Assembly (NCBI GenBank): GCA_010094045.1
Contig: ML986579.1
Location: 1,056,206 to 1,120,205 of the forward strand
Direction: 5' to 3'
Length of the DNA: 64,000 bases
Source: Lojkania enalia
Lineage: Eukaryota > Ascomycota > Dothideomycetes > Pleosporales
Below the pieces are notes generated by a model. It was not told the origin of the DNA. It saw only the letters and a program-made list of their open reading frames with translations, and did not search any database. Every line of letters begins with the position of its first letter. The stretch's first letter is position 1. Shown in pieces: positions 1-11,744 of the stretch. Both the position numbers and the translations under genes were made by a program.

Positions 1-1431
1 AACCACCGACAAACCATGCAAAGAAGAAGAAGAATATGGCTGCAAGTATACACCATTTGACTATTACTCCCGTCTGTAATTTAGTCAGCTAATTCCCACT
101 CCATCGTTGAACGCAACTTCAACTCACGTCGCTGTACCAGAAGCTATCCCTGCACTCTATTGTCCCATCTACGTACCGAACACAGTCCTTCACCATGATT
201 ACAAGATCGTATATGTTGTTAATACAAAAAAATACTAGTACGGAAAAGAAGGAATCCCGTCAAGGGAAATGGATATATGGCGATGCGACGAAAGGGAAAA
301 GATATGCTGAGAGCCAAGAACGCTAGATAGAGGTGATCAAGGCTTAAGGTAAATGGGGGCAGTTGAAGCTCAATCTGGGGCTGAGCAATCGGTGCGCCGG
401 GTCCCGATGCAAGATGTTGCAGGCAGCCGGTCGTCCAACGGTATCCGTTTCGAAAGCGTCGAAGGGACAGTTTCAGGTCGGTGATACAGGCTAGGGGATT
501 GGTGGGGTCAGAGGATAGAGTAAAACTGAGCGACTGTTGGATGAGAAGACTGGGATCAAGAGTTGCACGCGTCTACGGATTGAAACAAGACAAATTCTCT
601 ATAGAAGAAGACGCGTGGCTAAGATAACAGCATCTATGGAAGGCTGGAGGTTTGGATTGAAGAGGTTGGGCCCGGCCCAAGCTGCAGGGCTCCCCTTGCA
701 TGAGCTTGGGGAGGGCACCTAGCGTCTGGGCATGCAGGGGCGATTGCCGATCATTGGGACTTCTGCTTCTAGACCGACAGTCGTATGACACTCTAGTTTC
801 GTCCACACCTGCATTCTTTTTTCCTTGAGTCCTCATTAATCGGACATCTCACATTTACATCACTGATGTAGTAAGTATGTAAGTTGATGATCTTTGTAGA
901 ATCTTTATAACACAACATGCAGTCCTTCTGCAACTGCTCCAATTGAGTGGACCATACTCTTATGGCTGGTTTCAATCGATCATCTATCTCAACCTGCACC
1001 ATTTATGCTTCGACGAAACGCGCGTCGCGTCTCTATAACAAGGCCACTTCGCCTCACCATTGTTCTGAACGTACAAGTAGAACCCCTTTGACAAGATCCC
1101 CACGCAATGCAATGAAATAAAAGGAACTACACAAACAGGACAGTGCTATGGTATCGTGCCCGTAAAACTCCGTATGCCCAGACTAAAGACCCAGGAGACT
1201 GTTGAACCCAACGGATATTTGGCCGGACTTTTGCCGTTCTGCGCCATGCGTGTGCAACTGACTACTTGTCGGGAGAGTGATGCACTCACCATCATGCCAA
1301 AAGACAGAAATATTCTATCATCCGTACGCATTTGATTAGCACCGTAAAACAAACTCCACCAGTGCTGTCCACAGAGGTGGTTCTGATCTTGAAAGTACAC
1401 GATGAACATGACATGAAATCAACATAAATAT
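1..1431. other. Gene-poor stretch downstream of snt2
   Basis: This is the 3' flank of the minus-strand snt2 gene. Short open frames occur on both strands but none shows a protein-like composition, a splice-extended frame or a recognisable motif. A short GAA-type run lies near position 24. I see no RNA gene. The left end of the window cuts off whatever lies further out. Confidence 0.5.
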
Positions 1432-4400
1432 CTAATGTAATAGGTTTCTTAACGACGGGCTTGCGCTCGCTCCCGTGCTCAACCGCGACTCCTGTGGGAC
1501 TACTGCAGGCACAGCATCTCTTGGCGTTGAGGGTCTATTGTTGAGCGGACCTGGGGCAGGGCTTCCGTGATGTAGCGGAGGGTATTGTGGAACCTGCGAT
1601 GGCCCGGTATAAGGACTCTCAGTTGATCTAGTAGAAGAGGGTCCGTGTGGATGCGTTGGGGAGTAGGGTACGCGTGGTGATGGAAGGCCGTTTGGAATGA
1701 TCGTAGCGTTGTTGAGATGTAGGGATGGAGGAGGACCACTGCCTGGAGGAGGGTGGGCGTAGGGACCACGGAGAGGTGCGGGAGGCATATGGGGATGCAT
1801 TGGAGGACCCGAATATGGTGGATATCCATTCGTGTGTATTGGGTTGTAAGGCGAGTGAAAAGGGGGGGGTCCAAGAGGGGACGGCCCCGGAGGCGGATGC
1901 CCAATTCCATTATGGAGGTGGGGAGGTGGCCCTGGGGGAGGACCGCTGCCATGCCACGCTGGCAGAGGAGGGGGTTGGTGCTGGGGCGGAAGGTGAGGAC
2001 CAGTAGGTAGCCAAGTTGCCCCCAAAGGTGGGGGAGCGTAAGGTTGCACCGGTGGGGAACGGAGAGGAAGTTCCTGCGTCTCTGGAACTACCGATGGTGA
2101 TTTCTCTCGTCCAGGGCTATCCTCAATGCCATTAAGTTTCTTCCAGTGACACTTTTGGCAAAGGTAGGACGCTGAACGAACGATAGAAATATCCGTGTCA
2201 GCCCGAAGCCGAGTGGCAGGGTCTGAGGAAACAATGGGAGGCGCATCAGTCATTGTACGGTCGGTAGAACCATTGAGTGGTTGAGAATTGTCAAGACGAG
2301 GGGTATGCTCCGATGATGAGCCACCGCTTGGCTCGAAACCGTTTATTACAGCTGGTCCATCCACTGGTCGAGATTGATTCTGTGAAGATGGCGTTGTCTC
2401 TTCGACTTTCCACCAGCGTGGACTAGCGTCAATAGCACATTTGGCGCATTTACGTTCTTGCCTAGGGATAGCAATTTCGTTGGACTCCTCTTCCTTAATA
2501 GACAGGCCTGCGATGGATTGACGTCCTCGTGCTGAGGTAGGAGTCTGATTTGTGACGGTCGATGTCCTGCGACCCAGCTGTGGCGCCGTTGAAGGTTGTG
2601 GGACAGTTCGGGTTGACTGATCAACAAGGTTGGCCTTCCTCGCAGTCCCCGTGAGAGTGAGATCTGCTTGCTTGAATTCACGTGCAAATAGCTGCAGTGC
2701 TATCATCTCTGTTCCCTCCACCTCTTCGTTCATCGAATGGAAGGTAGTCTTCGGGGCATGTTCTTTGCACCAAATGGCGGCCATCATGGAACCCGTTCCT
2801 CCATTGATCGTCACCGTAGGTACTGCGTCCCTTCGAGTCGCCTTCACTGGTGTTACATCAAATCCGAATATGTATCCGGCATTGTGAGCACAGCCGACAT
2901 GGAAATTCGCATGGCATTGGTGGCAGGATACGCATGCACCTTTCCTAGTCTTGCAGACCTTGCAGACTTGATCGTAACGTAACGTTGAGGCACCAATGCC
3001 TTCAACGCCATCAAGCCTATTTGCGTTGCTAAATTTGGTTTCGGGATGCCAGAGTGCACAATACACGTGGACCCAATTATTGTCTGCGGTTCGTTTGAGT
3101 GGTTCGCGTGGTACGATAGGTCGGCCTTTCTCTTGTTGCCTGTGACGATATTCTTCCTTGGCTTTGTCCACGAGCTCTTTCTCCATTCTTTCCTTATCTC
3201 GTTCTCTATCTGTTTTCTTTTTATGGGAGACTTTTGGAGGTTCATAGAGTTCCTGGTCGGTAAGCTTGTGAGGGCAGAGCACACATTCATATGTCTGTCA
3301 ACAGTTAGTAGTCAATCTCAAAAAAAAAAAAAATATAGATTAAACCGCATACGTATGAGACGCTCTCCTTCTTATCGTTCTTGCAAGTGTCACAGAACCA
3401 CTTAGCATGTCTAACCTCTTCAATACCATAGCAGGATTTATGAACTGTTAGTCGGCAGGCGGAGCATTCCAGGCGTTGCCCTTCTACCTGTCGGCACACC
3501 GCACAGGGGAGGATCTTGAGTCTTGGTTGAGCCGGAATGGGAGGAGGTGTAGGGGCTTTCGGCGGTGGTGCAGGTTTCTCTTTTTCTTTCTTCTTTGGCC
3601 CAGGCTCACCGACGGGAGTGGATGTACCGCTGTCAAATGCCGCAGCAGCGGTTTTCTGCTTCTTTTTTGGTGGTTCAACTTGAGCGGTAGCGGATGGTAT
3701 GTCGGTATATTCGGGAGCGCTGTTCATAGAACCAGCTTCCGATGTCGCAGCATACACTTCTCGTAGGAGTTCTTCATCAATTCTGCGCTTCCATGCTTTT
3801 CCTCCGCCTTGAGCCACCTTTTTGGTAATCTCATCGATGTTTTCCCACTTGACGGCATATTTTCGCCAAAGATTTGCGCATCGCTGGCAGAGAGCAACCA
3901 CGAAGCCGGTCGAATTACTTTTGCTAGCTCTCCCGTCCGCTGCTACCGTTTGTCCTGGAGCAACGCCTGGGGCGCGTCGCCATTGCCGCGAATGTCGGGT
4001 ATTACAAAATTTGCACTGAAAGCTTCGTTTACGCTGAACGGCCTTTTCGTTGTCAAAGGCAGAGTCATCCTGATCGTCCGCAATGTCGTCAAGCAGCCGG
4101 GTCTGAGCATGCGCGTCGGCCTCGGCCCTCTTGTTCCGACCTTTACGGTTGCTGTACGAACCCCAGATCTCTTTGCCTTTTGCAGTCTTCTTCCACATGT
4201 AGTAATACCTGACTGCGTCTCCGTAGAACATCGTCTTGCTTGTATGCAAGCGAACATTTCGAATTTCGGAGCCAAATTTAGCGACCCCTTCATTCCATTT
4301 CTTCTCCTCTTCCTTTGTCAGCTCAGGTTCGCGAAGATCTTTACGTCGGTCAAGTTTCTTGACTTGCTTCAGGGCCGCATCGGCGTCGTAATTGTGTTTG

Positions 4401-6720
4401 GTAAATAGAGCCAAGCACTTGTCTAGAAAATTGGTATTGAACGGCTGGACACCGACATCTGCCGCTAGCGTTCTTGCCCGTTTCATGTATGCTTCCACTC
4501 GGGCCTCGGCCACAGTAGGGGCGTCATCTTCGCCTCGTGCGGAGTGAACCTCTAAAGGAGGCATCTTGAATATAAGCTCAGCTGTGCACTTGGAGTCCTT
4601 GTTGGGATAATCCTCGCCCCGACGCACGTAGCCAGGTGGTTCATCCATGACCCATTTCGGCCGCTTCGCTTTCTCTGCCTTGTCTGCTTCCATGGCGGCA
4701 ACTGTCTCTTTCGATAATTTTGTGTCCTTTTTGTGGCCTGCAGATTTAACGTATCGCCTCTTGATTTCGGCCGGTTTTACCAGTTCGACTGGTTGTCCAT
4801 GCCAGACATTGACGTTAGCTTGATGCCTTGGACCTAATCGAGAACTCGCTCGAGGGTAAATGGCTCGATCATCGTACTGCAGGGCATCCTCGACTCGGCA
4901 ATGGATACCTAGATATCGCATGGGCCACATCTTAGCTAGAGCAATCTCCGCCTGTGTGCCAGGATGGAGATCAACCTGGGCCTCTACATCATCAGCGCTG
5001 GAAGCATTTGATGCGCCGGGCTCTTCCTCCTCGTCATCAAGAAACTCCTCTTCATCGGCCTCTTCGTTTCCATTCCCATTTCCGAGACGAGCTTCAAGCT
5101 TCTTTTCCTGGGCCCTACTACAAGGTCCACAAGCCCAGGCAAAGCCGCGTGAGGGCTTTTTCTGCAGAGGCGGGCGTACACAATTCATGTGATACGTGTT
5201 ATGGCAGACTGCGCACTCGACGGAGTCGTTGCTGGTAGTCAGTTAGTACTAAGATCCCTGCTTCTGCGATTTGGAACACCTACGTCGCACAATAACCGAC
5301 ACAACGTTTACATGTCTTTACGGCACTAGTCAATTCTTTCACACGACTCGTTTCAAGACAGATATACTTCCAGCGTTCGTCCAACGCTTTCTTCACCTTC
5401 TCTGGCACATTAATGACTTGCGAAGTTGGAATCACGTCGTACCATCGGTGGATAAATCGATCGAATACTTGATTAAACCAAAAACTATCCTTTTTCTTGC
5501 GGTACTCATCGAGATCGTCAATTTCGCTCCGATGTAATATGGTACATCGCCCTCGCAATGACGTGATGGGACATATGTCCGAATGCATTGTGGCGTATAC
5601 GAGGCGCGTGTCGTTGTTGTAGCGCTGCACGTCTCGTGGTCGATAATACCAGTTCACTCGGAGGGACTCTATGCGGGCTTTTGGGTTCCCGTTTGCATGG
5701 ATGAACTCCATAACCCTACACAGATAGTACGGATCCCCCGGTGGCTCGCAAACGAGATAAACTTGGTCTAGACGTCCAATTAGAATCAAATCGCGCAAAG
5801 GAGATGTGGCTGGAGAAGCGAAGCGATCCTGAACTGCATCGAATGAAAATCATCAACATACCATTGACAGAAACAGTAGTTCCATCGTCTGCTTCTAAGC
5901 GGCCGTCCTTGAGGAGACCGCTAGTCTTTGCGAAGGTTAACATGCTTGACTCGCGCGTGTAGTTGGCAGCTGCTACGGCATTATTCCCACGCTTCCCACC
6001 CGACTGGCTTGGCGCAGCCGCATTCGCATGATTGCCATTTGCAGCGTGACCAGCCGCATTTTTTCGGCGTTTTGGGGGATGCGCAGAGTTGACATTGGGA
6101 TTTGCAGCGAAAGTCGAGGTGCCGGGAATATTCAGGTTTGCTGGGTTTTCTTTCTGGTTGGGACCACCCCACGGCGCATTGCCCTGTCCAGCGGCGGAAC
6201 CCTTCTTTCCACTCACACCTGAGCTTTCTGTGGCCACGGAACCACGCGACGGAGGCTCAGAACTGTTGCCATTTGTTGTAGGTTGTGCCATCTCGAAGTC
6301 CATCTCAACGTCCTCTGCGTAGTTCGGACGAGACGTGCCGGGGCGGTTGCGCGATCGCGTACCATACGGGGCCGCAGTGGCGGTTTCCTTGGTCTCCTTG
6401 GTCTCCTTCGCGGAGGCGTGCGATGAGCTCGAGGTCGAGGCCGTCATGGGCTGTGACTGCGGCGTTTGCTCCGTAGCAGCGGGTGTGCCATTGGATAACT
6501 GAGCGGGTTGACGGAGGTCCGAGGACGAAGCGGCCGGCGTCGAGGTTCTTGTCGAGGACGCTTTGCTGGGCGCTTTGGACGGTGGCATTTCCTCTGGAGC
6601 TTCTATGAGCTTGCTTGCGCTGCTTTGCGCGTCGTCGTCGCTGCGTGCAGCCTCTGGATTGGGGTGATTTGCAGCTCTGAAGGACAAGGCCTCACCTCCG
6701 CCATTCCGCCCATCGACCAT
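1432..6720 (-). CDS. snt2: Snt2-type chromatin reader: BAH, PHD, SANT and GATA-like zinc fingers
   Basis: Four exons: 6720-5862, 5767-5284, 5231-3353, 3294-1432 (introns 94, 52 and 58 bp), giving 1694 residues. Order of domains: low-complexity Ser/Thr/Asn-rich N-terminus, with a short KET triplet repeat; BAH domain from about residue 275 to 405, split by intron 1 (joined reading SVNDQVYLVCEPPGDPYYL); PHD finger about 440-490 split by intron 2; acidic linker; SANT/Myb-like segment about 755-810; GATA-like finger CKFCNTRHSRQW; second PHD (CAVC...CDTC) about 1025-1075; extended PHD with VHVYCALWHPETKF about 1145-1215; a further CAKC...CQKC pair; and a proline-rich tail. This architecture is that of Snt2, which in yeasts works with Ecm5 and the Rpd3 deacetylase and affects stress responses and, in plant-pathogenic fungi, development. 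The start is the first ATG of the open frame; a further upstream exon cannot be excluded. Function here is by family. Confidence 0.9.
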
Positions 6721-9700
6721 AGCGAAATATCCCTGCCAAGGGCAGTTTCACCACGGGAGACGATTTGAGGGGATGGCGGACGACCCTCTGTGGGCGCACG
6801 CGGGCCGCTGTCAACGCAGCTGGTTGGAAAGGGCCCGTCCAAAACGAATATCAAGCCAGCATAGGAGGCCCAGACGGCGCATACAGGCGAAAAGGTGAAG
6901 GAGGGGAGACAAAAACCGCAAAATTCAAAAAAAGGAACTTTTGAGTTAATGCAGCCGTAAGGCCCAGATCATTTGAAGGGCGTTTAGGAAGCGCAGCGTC
7001 GGTTGAGACGTGAAGGAAAGTGTGGTGGAGGAGGATTGGAAGGCACTTGATGGGCCGCGCTCGGGACCCTAGAGAGATGGCAGAACCGAATGTGCACCAC
7101 TGGTGATATGCTAACACCCTTGTTCGTAATCCTACTAGGCTCACACCAAAAGAGAACATGGCCACACCCTTCCGCTAGGTACTCGATACTGAAGACGGCT
7201 TGCAGCATTGCCGGCGTCAATGTTCAGGTACCAGACCTAGACATGCTCCAGTCTATCTGAAGTCGACTTCTTGACGGTGACCCTCTCGGTCGTGCTACAA
7301 GTATGCGATCAAGATATCAAACGGTCAATTCAGAATCGTCTCCGTTCGCCTGGCTCCTAGCTCACCGGAGCAAATGCACCACCCCTCAACCACCTTCGGT
7401 ATGCGGCTTGCGATTGCACGTTGAAGCGGGCATGTGTCAACCTGCATTGGTACTTTCTGTCTATCCCACTATTATTCCTTTTATTCTCTCGTTATGTCGA
7501 TACTGTGGAATGCGCGTTTCGTGACATGGAAATGCCTCGGACAATCCCGGCAAAGAACACGACAACGGAGACATTTCGCAGTCGCCAGATGCACATATGT
7601 GTGATATTTACATCTCCGCCATTCTTCCTTAGCAAATCTAACGTAGGGGGACTTAAAGGTAGTATGGCGCAATGTAGGGATACGCCTTCATGGCAGGCTT
7701 TGTAAGTGAGCTTTTATCACAAATCCATCCCTGCTAACATCGCTGCTGGCACTATGATCCAGTCCGGAGCCTGGCACAATTTATCGACAGAATTGGGCGG
7801 CCCCAGCGAGGAGCGACGTGGGAGGCGAGGTACGAAATTCGCCGTATGAGGTCAAGCCGCTTGCATGCTAGCTTGGCCAATGGGACTCAACTGACACCAG
7901 GCCAGACAGCCGCAACGAATGAAAGAGCGAAAGAGCGTATGACTACTGAGTTCTGCTCTGCGGGGGATCAGGGCTGGCCCGGAAATGACGAATCGCCTCT
8001 TTTAAGCGCCCATCCGGACTCAGATGCTGGCGACGTGCGTGCCTTGGGCTTTTGCCGCCTTTAGAACGCAAGCATGAGACCTTGTCATCGTGCTATTATT
8101 ATTATTATTATTTTTTCCACAGTCGATTGAGACTACAGTAGCTGAAAGTTGCGTGAACTTGAAGACAAACTAGGGAGGAGAGGATGATTGTGAGGCATCT
8201 GCGACCCAACCATTTGCGCCTAAGGTAGCGGACTGCACTCGTCTGGACCGCGCCGCTGGCGACAAAAGAGGTGGAGTTGCTCAGCGCTCCCAAGGATTGG
8301 AGACGAGTGCCGCAAAGGGACATGGCCGGGTGATATTCAAAGGGGAGCCATGAAAAGGCGCCGTTTGAGACAGCCTATAGCGACAGTGACCAGGTGGCCA
8401 GGTGGAAGCGGATGCCATGCCAGGTGAGCGCCGAGATGGAAGCGAACAGTGAACGAGAGCGCGCTCTCCCAGGCGATTTCGTGGAAAACTTGGTCTACCG
8501 GCTTCGACCGCTTCTGTCACTTCTGTGCTCTGCTGGGGCTAGACGGCTATCTAAATGTGGGTGCACAGCTATGCCTTGTCCGTAACATGGTATTGGGACA
8601 TCTGCTCTGCGGTCGAGGAAAGGTGAGGTGTGGTTCTAACCGCAAGCCCCTGCCTCCTAAATGCGGAATAGTCTAGCGTCAATCTGAACAACAGCCCGTC
8701 CACGGGTCATCTTTCCCCTTCGTGTTCCATGTGCTACGCTCGCTCTCACTTAACAATAAATATCGACGACCTTGAAGGCAGCATTCTCTGCATCATGTCA
8801 CTGCTGCATAAACCACCTCCTCTGCTCGTCGACGGTTTATACCGAGCATACCCTGCCTCGCTGGACGGCTTATGACCAGAAATTTTACGTACGGAGAGCC
8901 ACAGGCCTAGTGAAGCCAGGGCATCGGATCAATTTGCCCAAGTGGAATGGTTTAAAAAGATGGGATCATGGGTGGGATTTCAAAGTATTGCAGCACCGTT
9001 GTTCCGGCGTTCTTTGGCTGGGTTACTAACATGGCCCATTGACTGCGCGACTGCGTGATCTTTAATGCTCATTGAGCATGATCTCTTCGCTTCTACAACC
9101 TAGCAGAACAAGGGCGAAAATCGCCGACCGAACGCTTTGCGCTCTGATATGTTGCACTACTGAATGCGTTGGCATAGCGGAATCGCATGTTCAACACGGT
9201 GGCAAAGTGGGTCTGGCCCAAAGCGGCCGCGGGACGCGGCGAGTTTCGAACCTCGAGCTGCGAGCTCGTGAGTTGACGTCAGCCACATTACTTCATGGCG
9301 ATCTCGTACCACTACCCTTCCTCGACTCACATCTTCGAGTACAATAGGTAAAATTAAAAAGTAAGCAAAGTCCGCGTCGTTCATCATCCGGTATATCGGC
9401 GGCGTGGAAAGAAGATTTGACTTTTTGAGTCTTAGCACAATCTCGTACTGATCCACCTTGGAACGCCACGAAATCCAGCAGAAGGCAGTCACTTGCAACC
9501 TGATCAGGCGGGCACTTTATGAATATTACATATGAGACAAGACTAACAGCCCTTGCTTTATAGCTATTGGTAGGATTCGTGTCGACGGCTTTACCTTCGG
9601 ACTTCAAGAGCTGCCGTAGGCCCTTTTGATTCCTCCCCCTGTGCCACGCCACAGGAGATATCTGTCAGTGCTTCTATTTCTACTCGCAAAGGTATCTTGT

Positions 9701-10344
9701 AATGGATTTAAAATTATTTACTTTACGTTGGTCCACGGGAAACAGTAGCATATCTCTTTTTCTGTTTCCATACACGAAGTTGCGATATCTGAATTGGTAG
9801 AGCCCACGTCGAAGCGTTGTGTGAAGTTCGACGACGGCCATATTTCACTAAAATGGCCGGCTACAATGGAAGTCAATTTGAGCATTATCGCTGCACTAGC
9901 CGGTACTAATCCGTACCATCGCCACCAATAGTGAACGGTCAAGCCGCCAGAAGTTCATTCTATATTGGCCGCGATAGTTTGTATGGTCATCAACGGAATT
10001 TTCAAGGCGATAATAATGACAGAGTCGAAGCAGCCAAGGAAAAGATTCAATTCAATTCTTCCCATTCTCATCACGGCAGTGTGCAGTATTTGGATATTCA
10101 TATTGATGACAGCACAGAAATTCTGCAAAGCGCCATTAAATCAGTACCTACATACCTCCTTCCGCTACCTCGAACAATATCGCAATAGTGCATTACGAAA
10201 GTATAGACTGAAAACGGCACTTCTCATCAATACACCCCCCAGGTTCTGCAATTGGCATGATTATCATTACCCAACGACTTTTACTATCTTACTACGGCCC
10301 CGATTGTCCATTATCGCTCAATATCAAAACGATAGCGCGAAAAG
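6721..10344. other. 3.6 kb without a supported gene
   Basis: This stretch holds the promoter and probable 5' leader of snt2 and the 3' flank of the GPI-protein gene. Open frames are all under 120 codons and look random in composition. An ATT trinucleotide run lies at about 8093-8113. I found no conserved domain, transposon end or convincing tRNA. Confidence 0.5.
8093..8113. repeat. ATT microsatellite
   Basis: About seven tandem ATT units followed by a T run. It is a simple sequence repeat in the intergenic region upstream of snt2. Confidence 0.9.
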
Positions 10345-10985
10345 TTACAAGGCGAAGAGAGCGAAAAGACCGACGATTCCAGCGGCGCCCGCGTACTGGG
10401 CATTGTTGGCATTGGCAGCGCCGGTAGGAGTAGTTGAAGCGGCGGAACCAGAGGCGCTACCGGAGGGAGTGGATTCAGCGCCGGTGCCAGAGACAGCTTG
10501 GGAAGCACCTAATGGAGGTTAGAAATCTGGCTTGCCAGGCCGAACGCAATATAACAGTAGGGAAATATTGGCTTACCAGAGGAAGCAGCAGTCTCAGCAG
10601 CGTTAGTGGCGCTGGCTGCATTGCTAGCCGCTTGGGACGGAACAGGAGCATTGAATCCAGCCGTCTGTGTGCTAGGGAAGAGGCTTGCAAAGCAGGCTTG
10701 CTGGCACTCGGCGTACTTCTCAGTGGCCTCGGGGGAGCCATCGCCCTGGTCGCATTGAGCAGCGCACTCGTTCGTCTCCGAAGCCTGGGAGGAATTGGGA
10801 CGGGCGACGCCGAAGCACGCAGCCTGGCAGGTCACATCACCAGCAGGGCAGGCAGTAGCGCAGCTCTGCTGAGGAGTAAGGCTGACGGAGGCGGCGCTAG
10901 CAGGAGCGCTGGTGATGGTAGAGGCCTCCTGAGGACGGGCGAAGGCGCCGGCAACGAGGGCGACGAGGATGGCAGAATACTTCAT
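10345..10985 (-). CDS. Small secreted Cys-rich protein with GPI-anchor signal
   Basis: Two exons, 10985-10577 and 10508-10345, separated by a 68 bp intron (donor GTAAGC), give 190 residues. The N-terminus MKYSAILVALVAGAFA is a clear signal peptide. The mature part has eight cysteines arranged as four CX3C-containing clusters between about residues 40 and 105. It is followed by an Ala/Ser/Thr/Gly-rich stalk and a hydrophobic C-terminus (GIVGLFALFAL) directly before the stop, as in GPI-anchored fungal wall proteins. The cysteine spacing does not fit the CFEM consensus well, so I do not assign that family. It probably sits at the plasma membrane or cell wall; a molecular function cannot be given. 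It is transcribed divergently from mph1. Confidence 0.85.
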
Positions 10986-11744
10986 TGTGATTATTTTGGT
11001 CTGGTGATCGGAAAATGCTCCGGAGTACAAGATACACGAGACGGTGATAACGGTAGATTTGGGATTAAAGCGGTGTAACGGTAGACTTCTGAGCGAGTGT
11101 GAGAATAATTAAATGCAAGTAAAAGAGGCGCAAGCGAGTGTCGCGAAGATGGTGGAGGTGAAGGAGAGAGTCTGGGGATGCGGAAGGAGACGAGCCAAAT
11201 TTATCGGCTTCCATCAGGGGCTTTGGGCGGCATCGCATCGCACTGCATCGGACTCGCTAATCAGCCAAACAAGGAAACAACTTTGCTTATTGCGGCCTAG
11301 CCTATTTTGGGATCGCTTCGATGACCCTGGCAGCGGCGTCATTTATGCACGACAGCCACTCCCCGCTCTGCCCGCACTGCAAGCTGCGACAATTAAACGG
11401 CGCGATTCTAGAGAATAATTGATCGGGCGAGAATCCATTAGTGCTCCAGAAAATCAAGGTCATTTACCTCGGACAAGTTCACGAACTACTGTATCAGAGC
11501 GCTCTAGGTTTAAATAGCTACTAGAATACCTGATACTTGGTGGTATGCTGACATAACGCGCCCGAGTTGTGCCGCGGCCCGACCATACCTTCTTGGGGAC
11601 CTAGCCCGTACAGGAAGTGACAGGGTTGTGTCTTCCGATCAAATATGCACCACGACGCGCTAAACACGACTACGCGTCGGCTGACCGTCAACCACGCTTT
11701 TACAGCCAGCACGTCCAATATAGCCGTCACATCTACGGTGAGAG
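10986..11744. promoter_or_regulatory. Divergent promoter region, GPI protein / mph1
   Basis: This 759 bp spacer separates the start codons of two genes on opposite strands, so it must hold both promoters and both 5' leaders. I see no clear TATA box or operator-like repeat that would decide regulation. Confidence 0.5.

Noticed and set aside
3809..4408. 199-codon open frame on the plus strand
   Set aside because: It is antisense to the well-supported snt2 coding exon and has no motif.
9200..9290. Possible tRNA on the minus strand (GGTTCGAA-like box at about 9248-9258)
   Set aside because: No pairing acceptor stem or complete cloverleaf can be drawn and the T-arm does not pair over five bases.
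10434..11078. 214-codon plus-strand frame over the GPI-protein gene
   Set aside because: It is the antisense shadow of the signal-peptide-bearing minus gene and of GC-rich composition.
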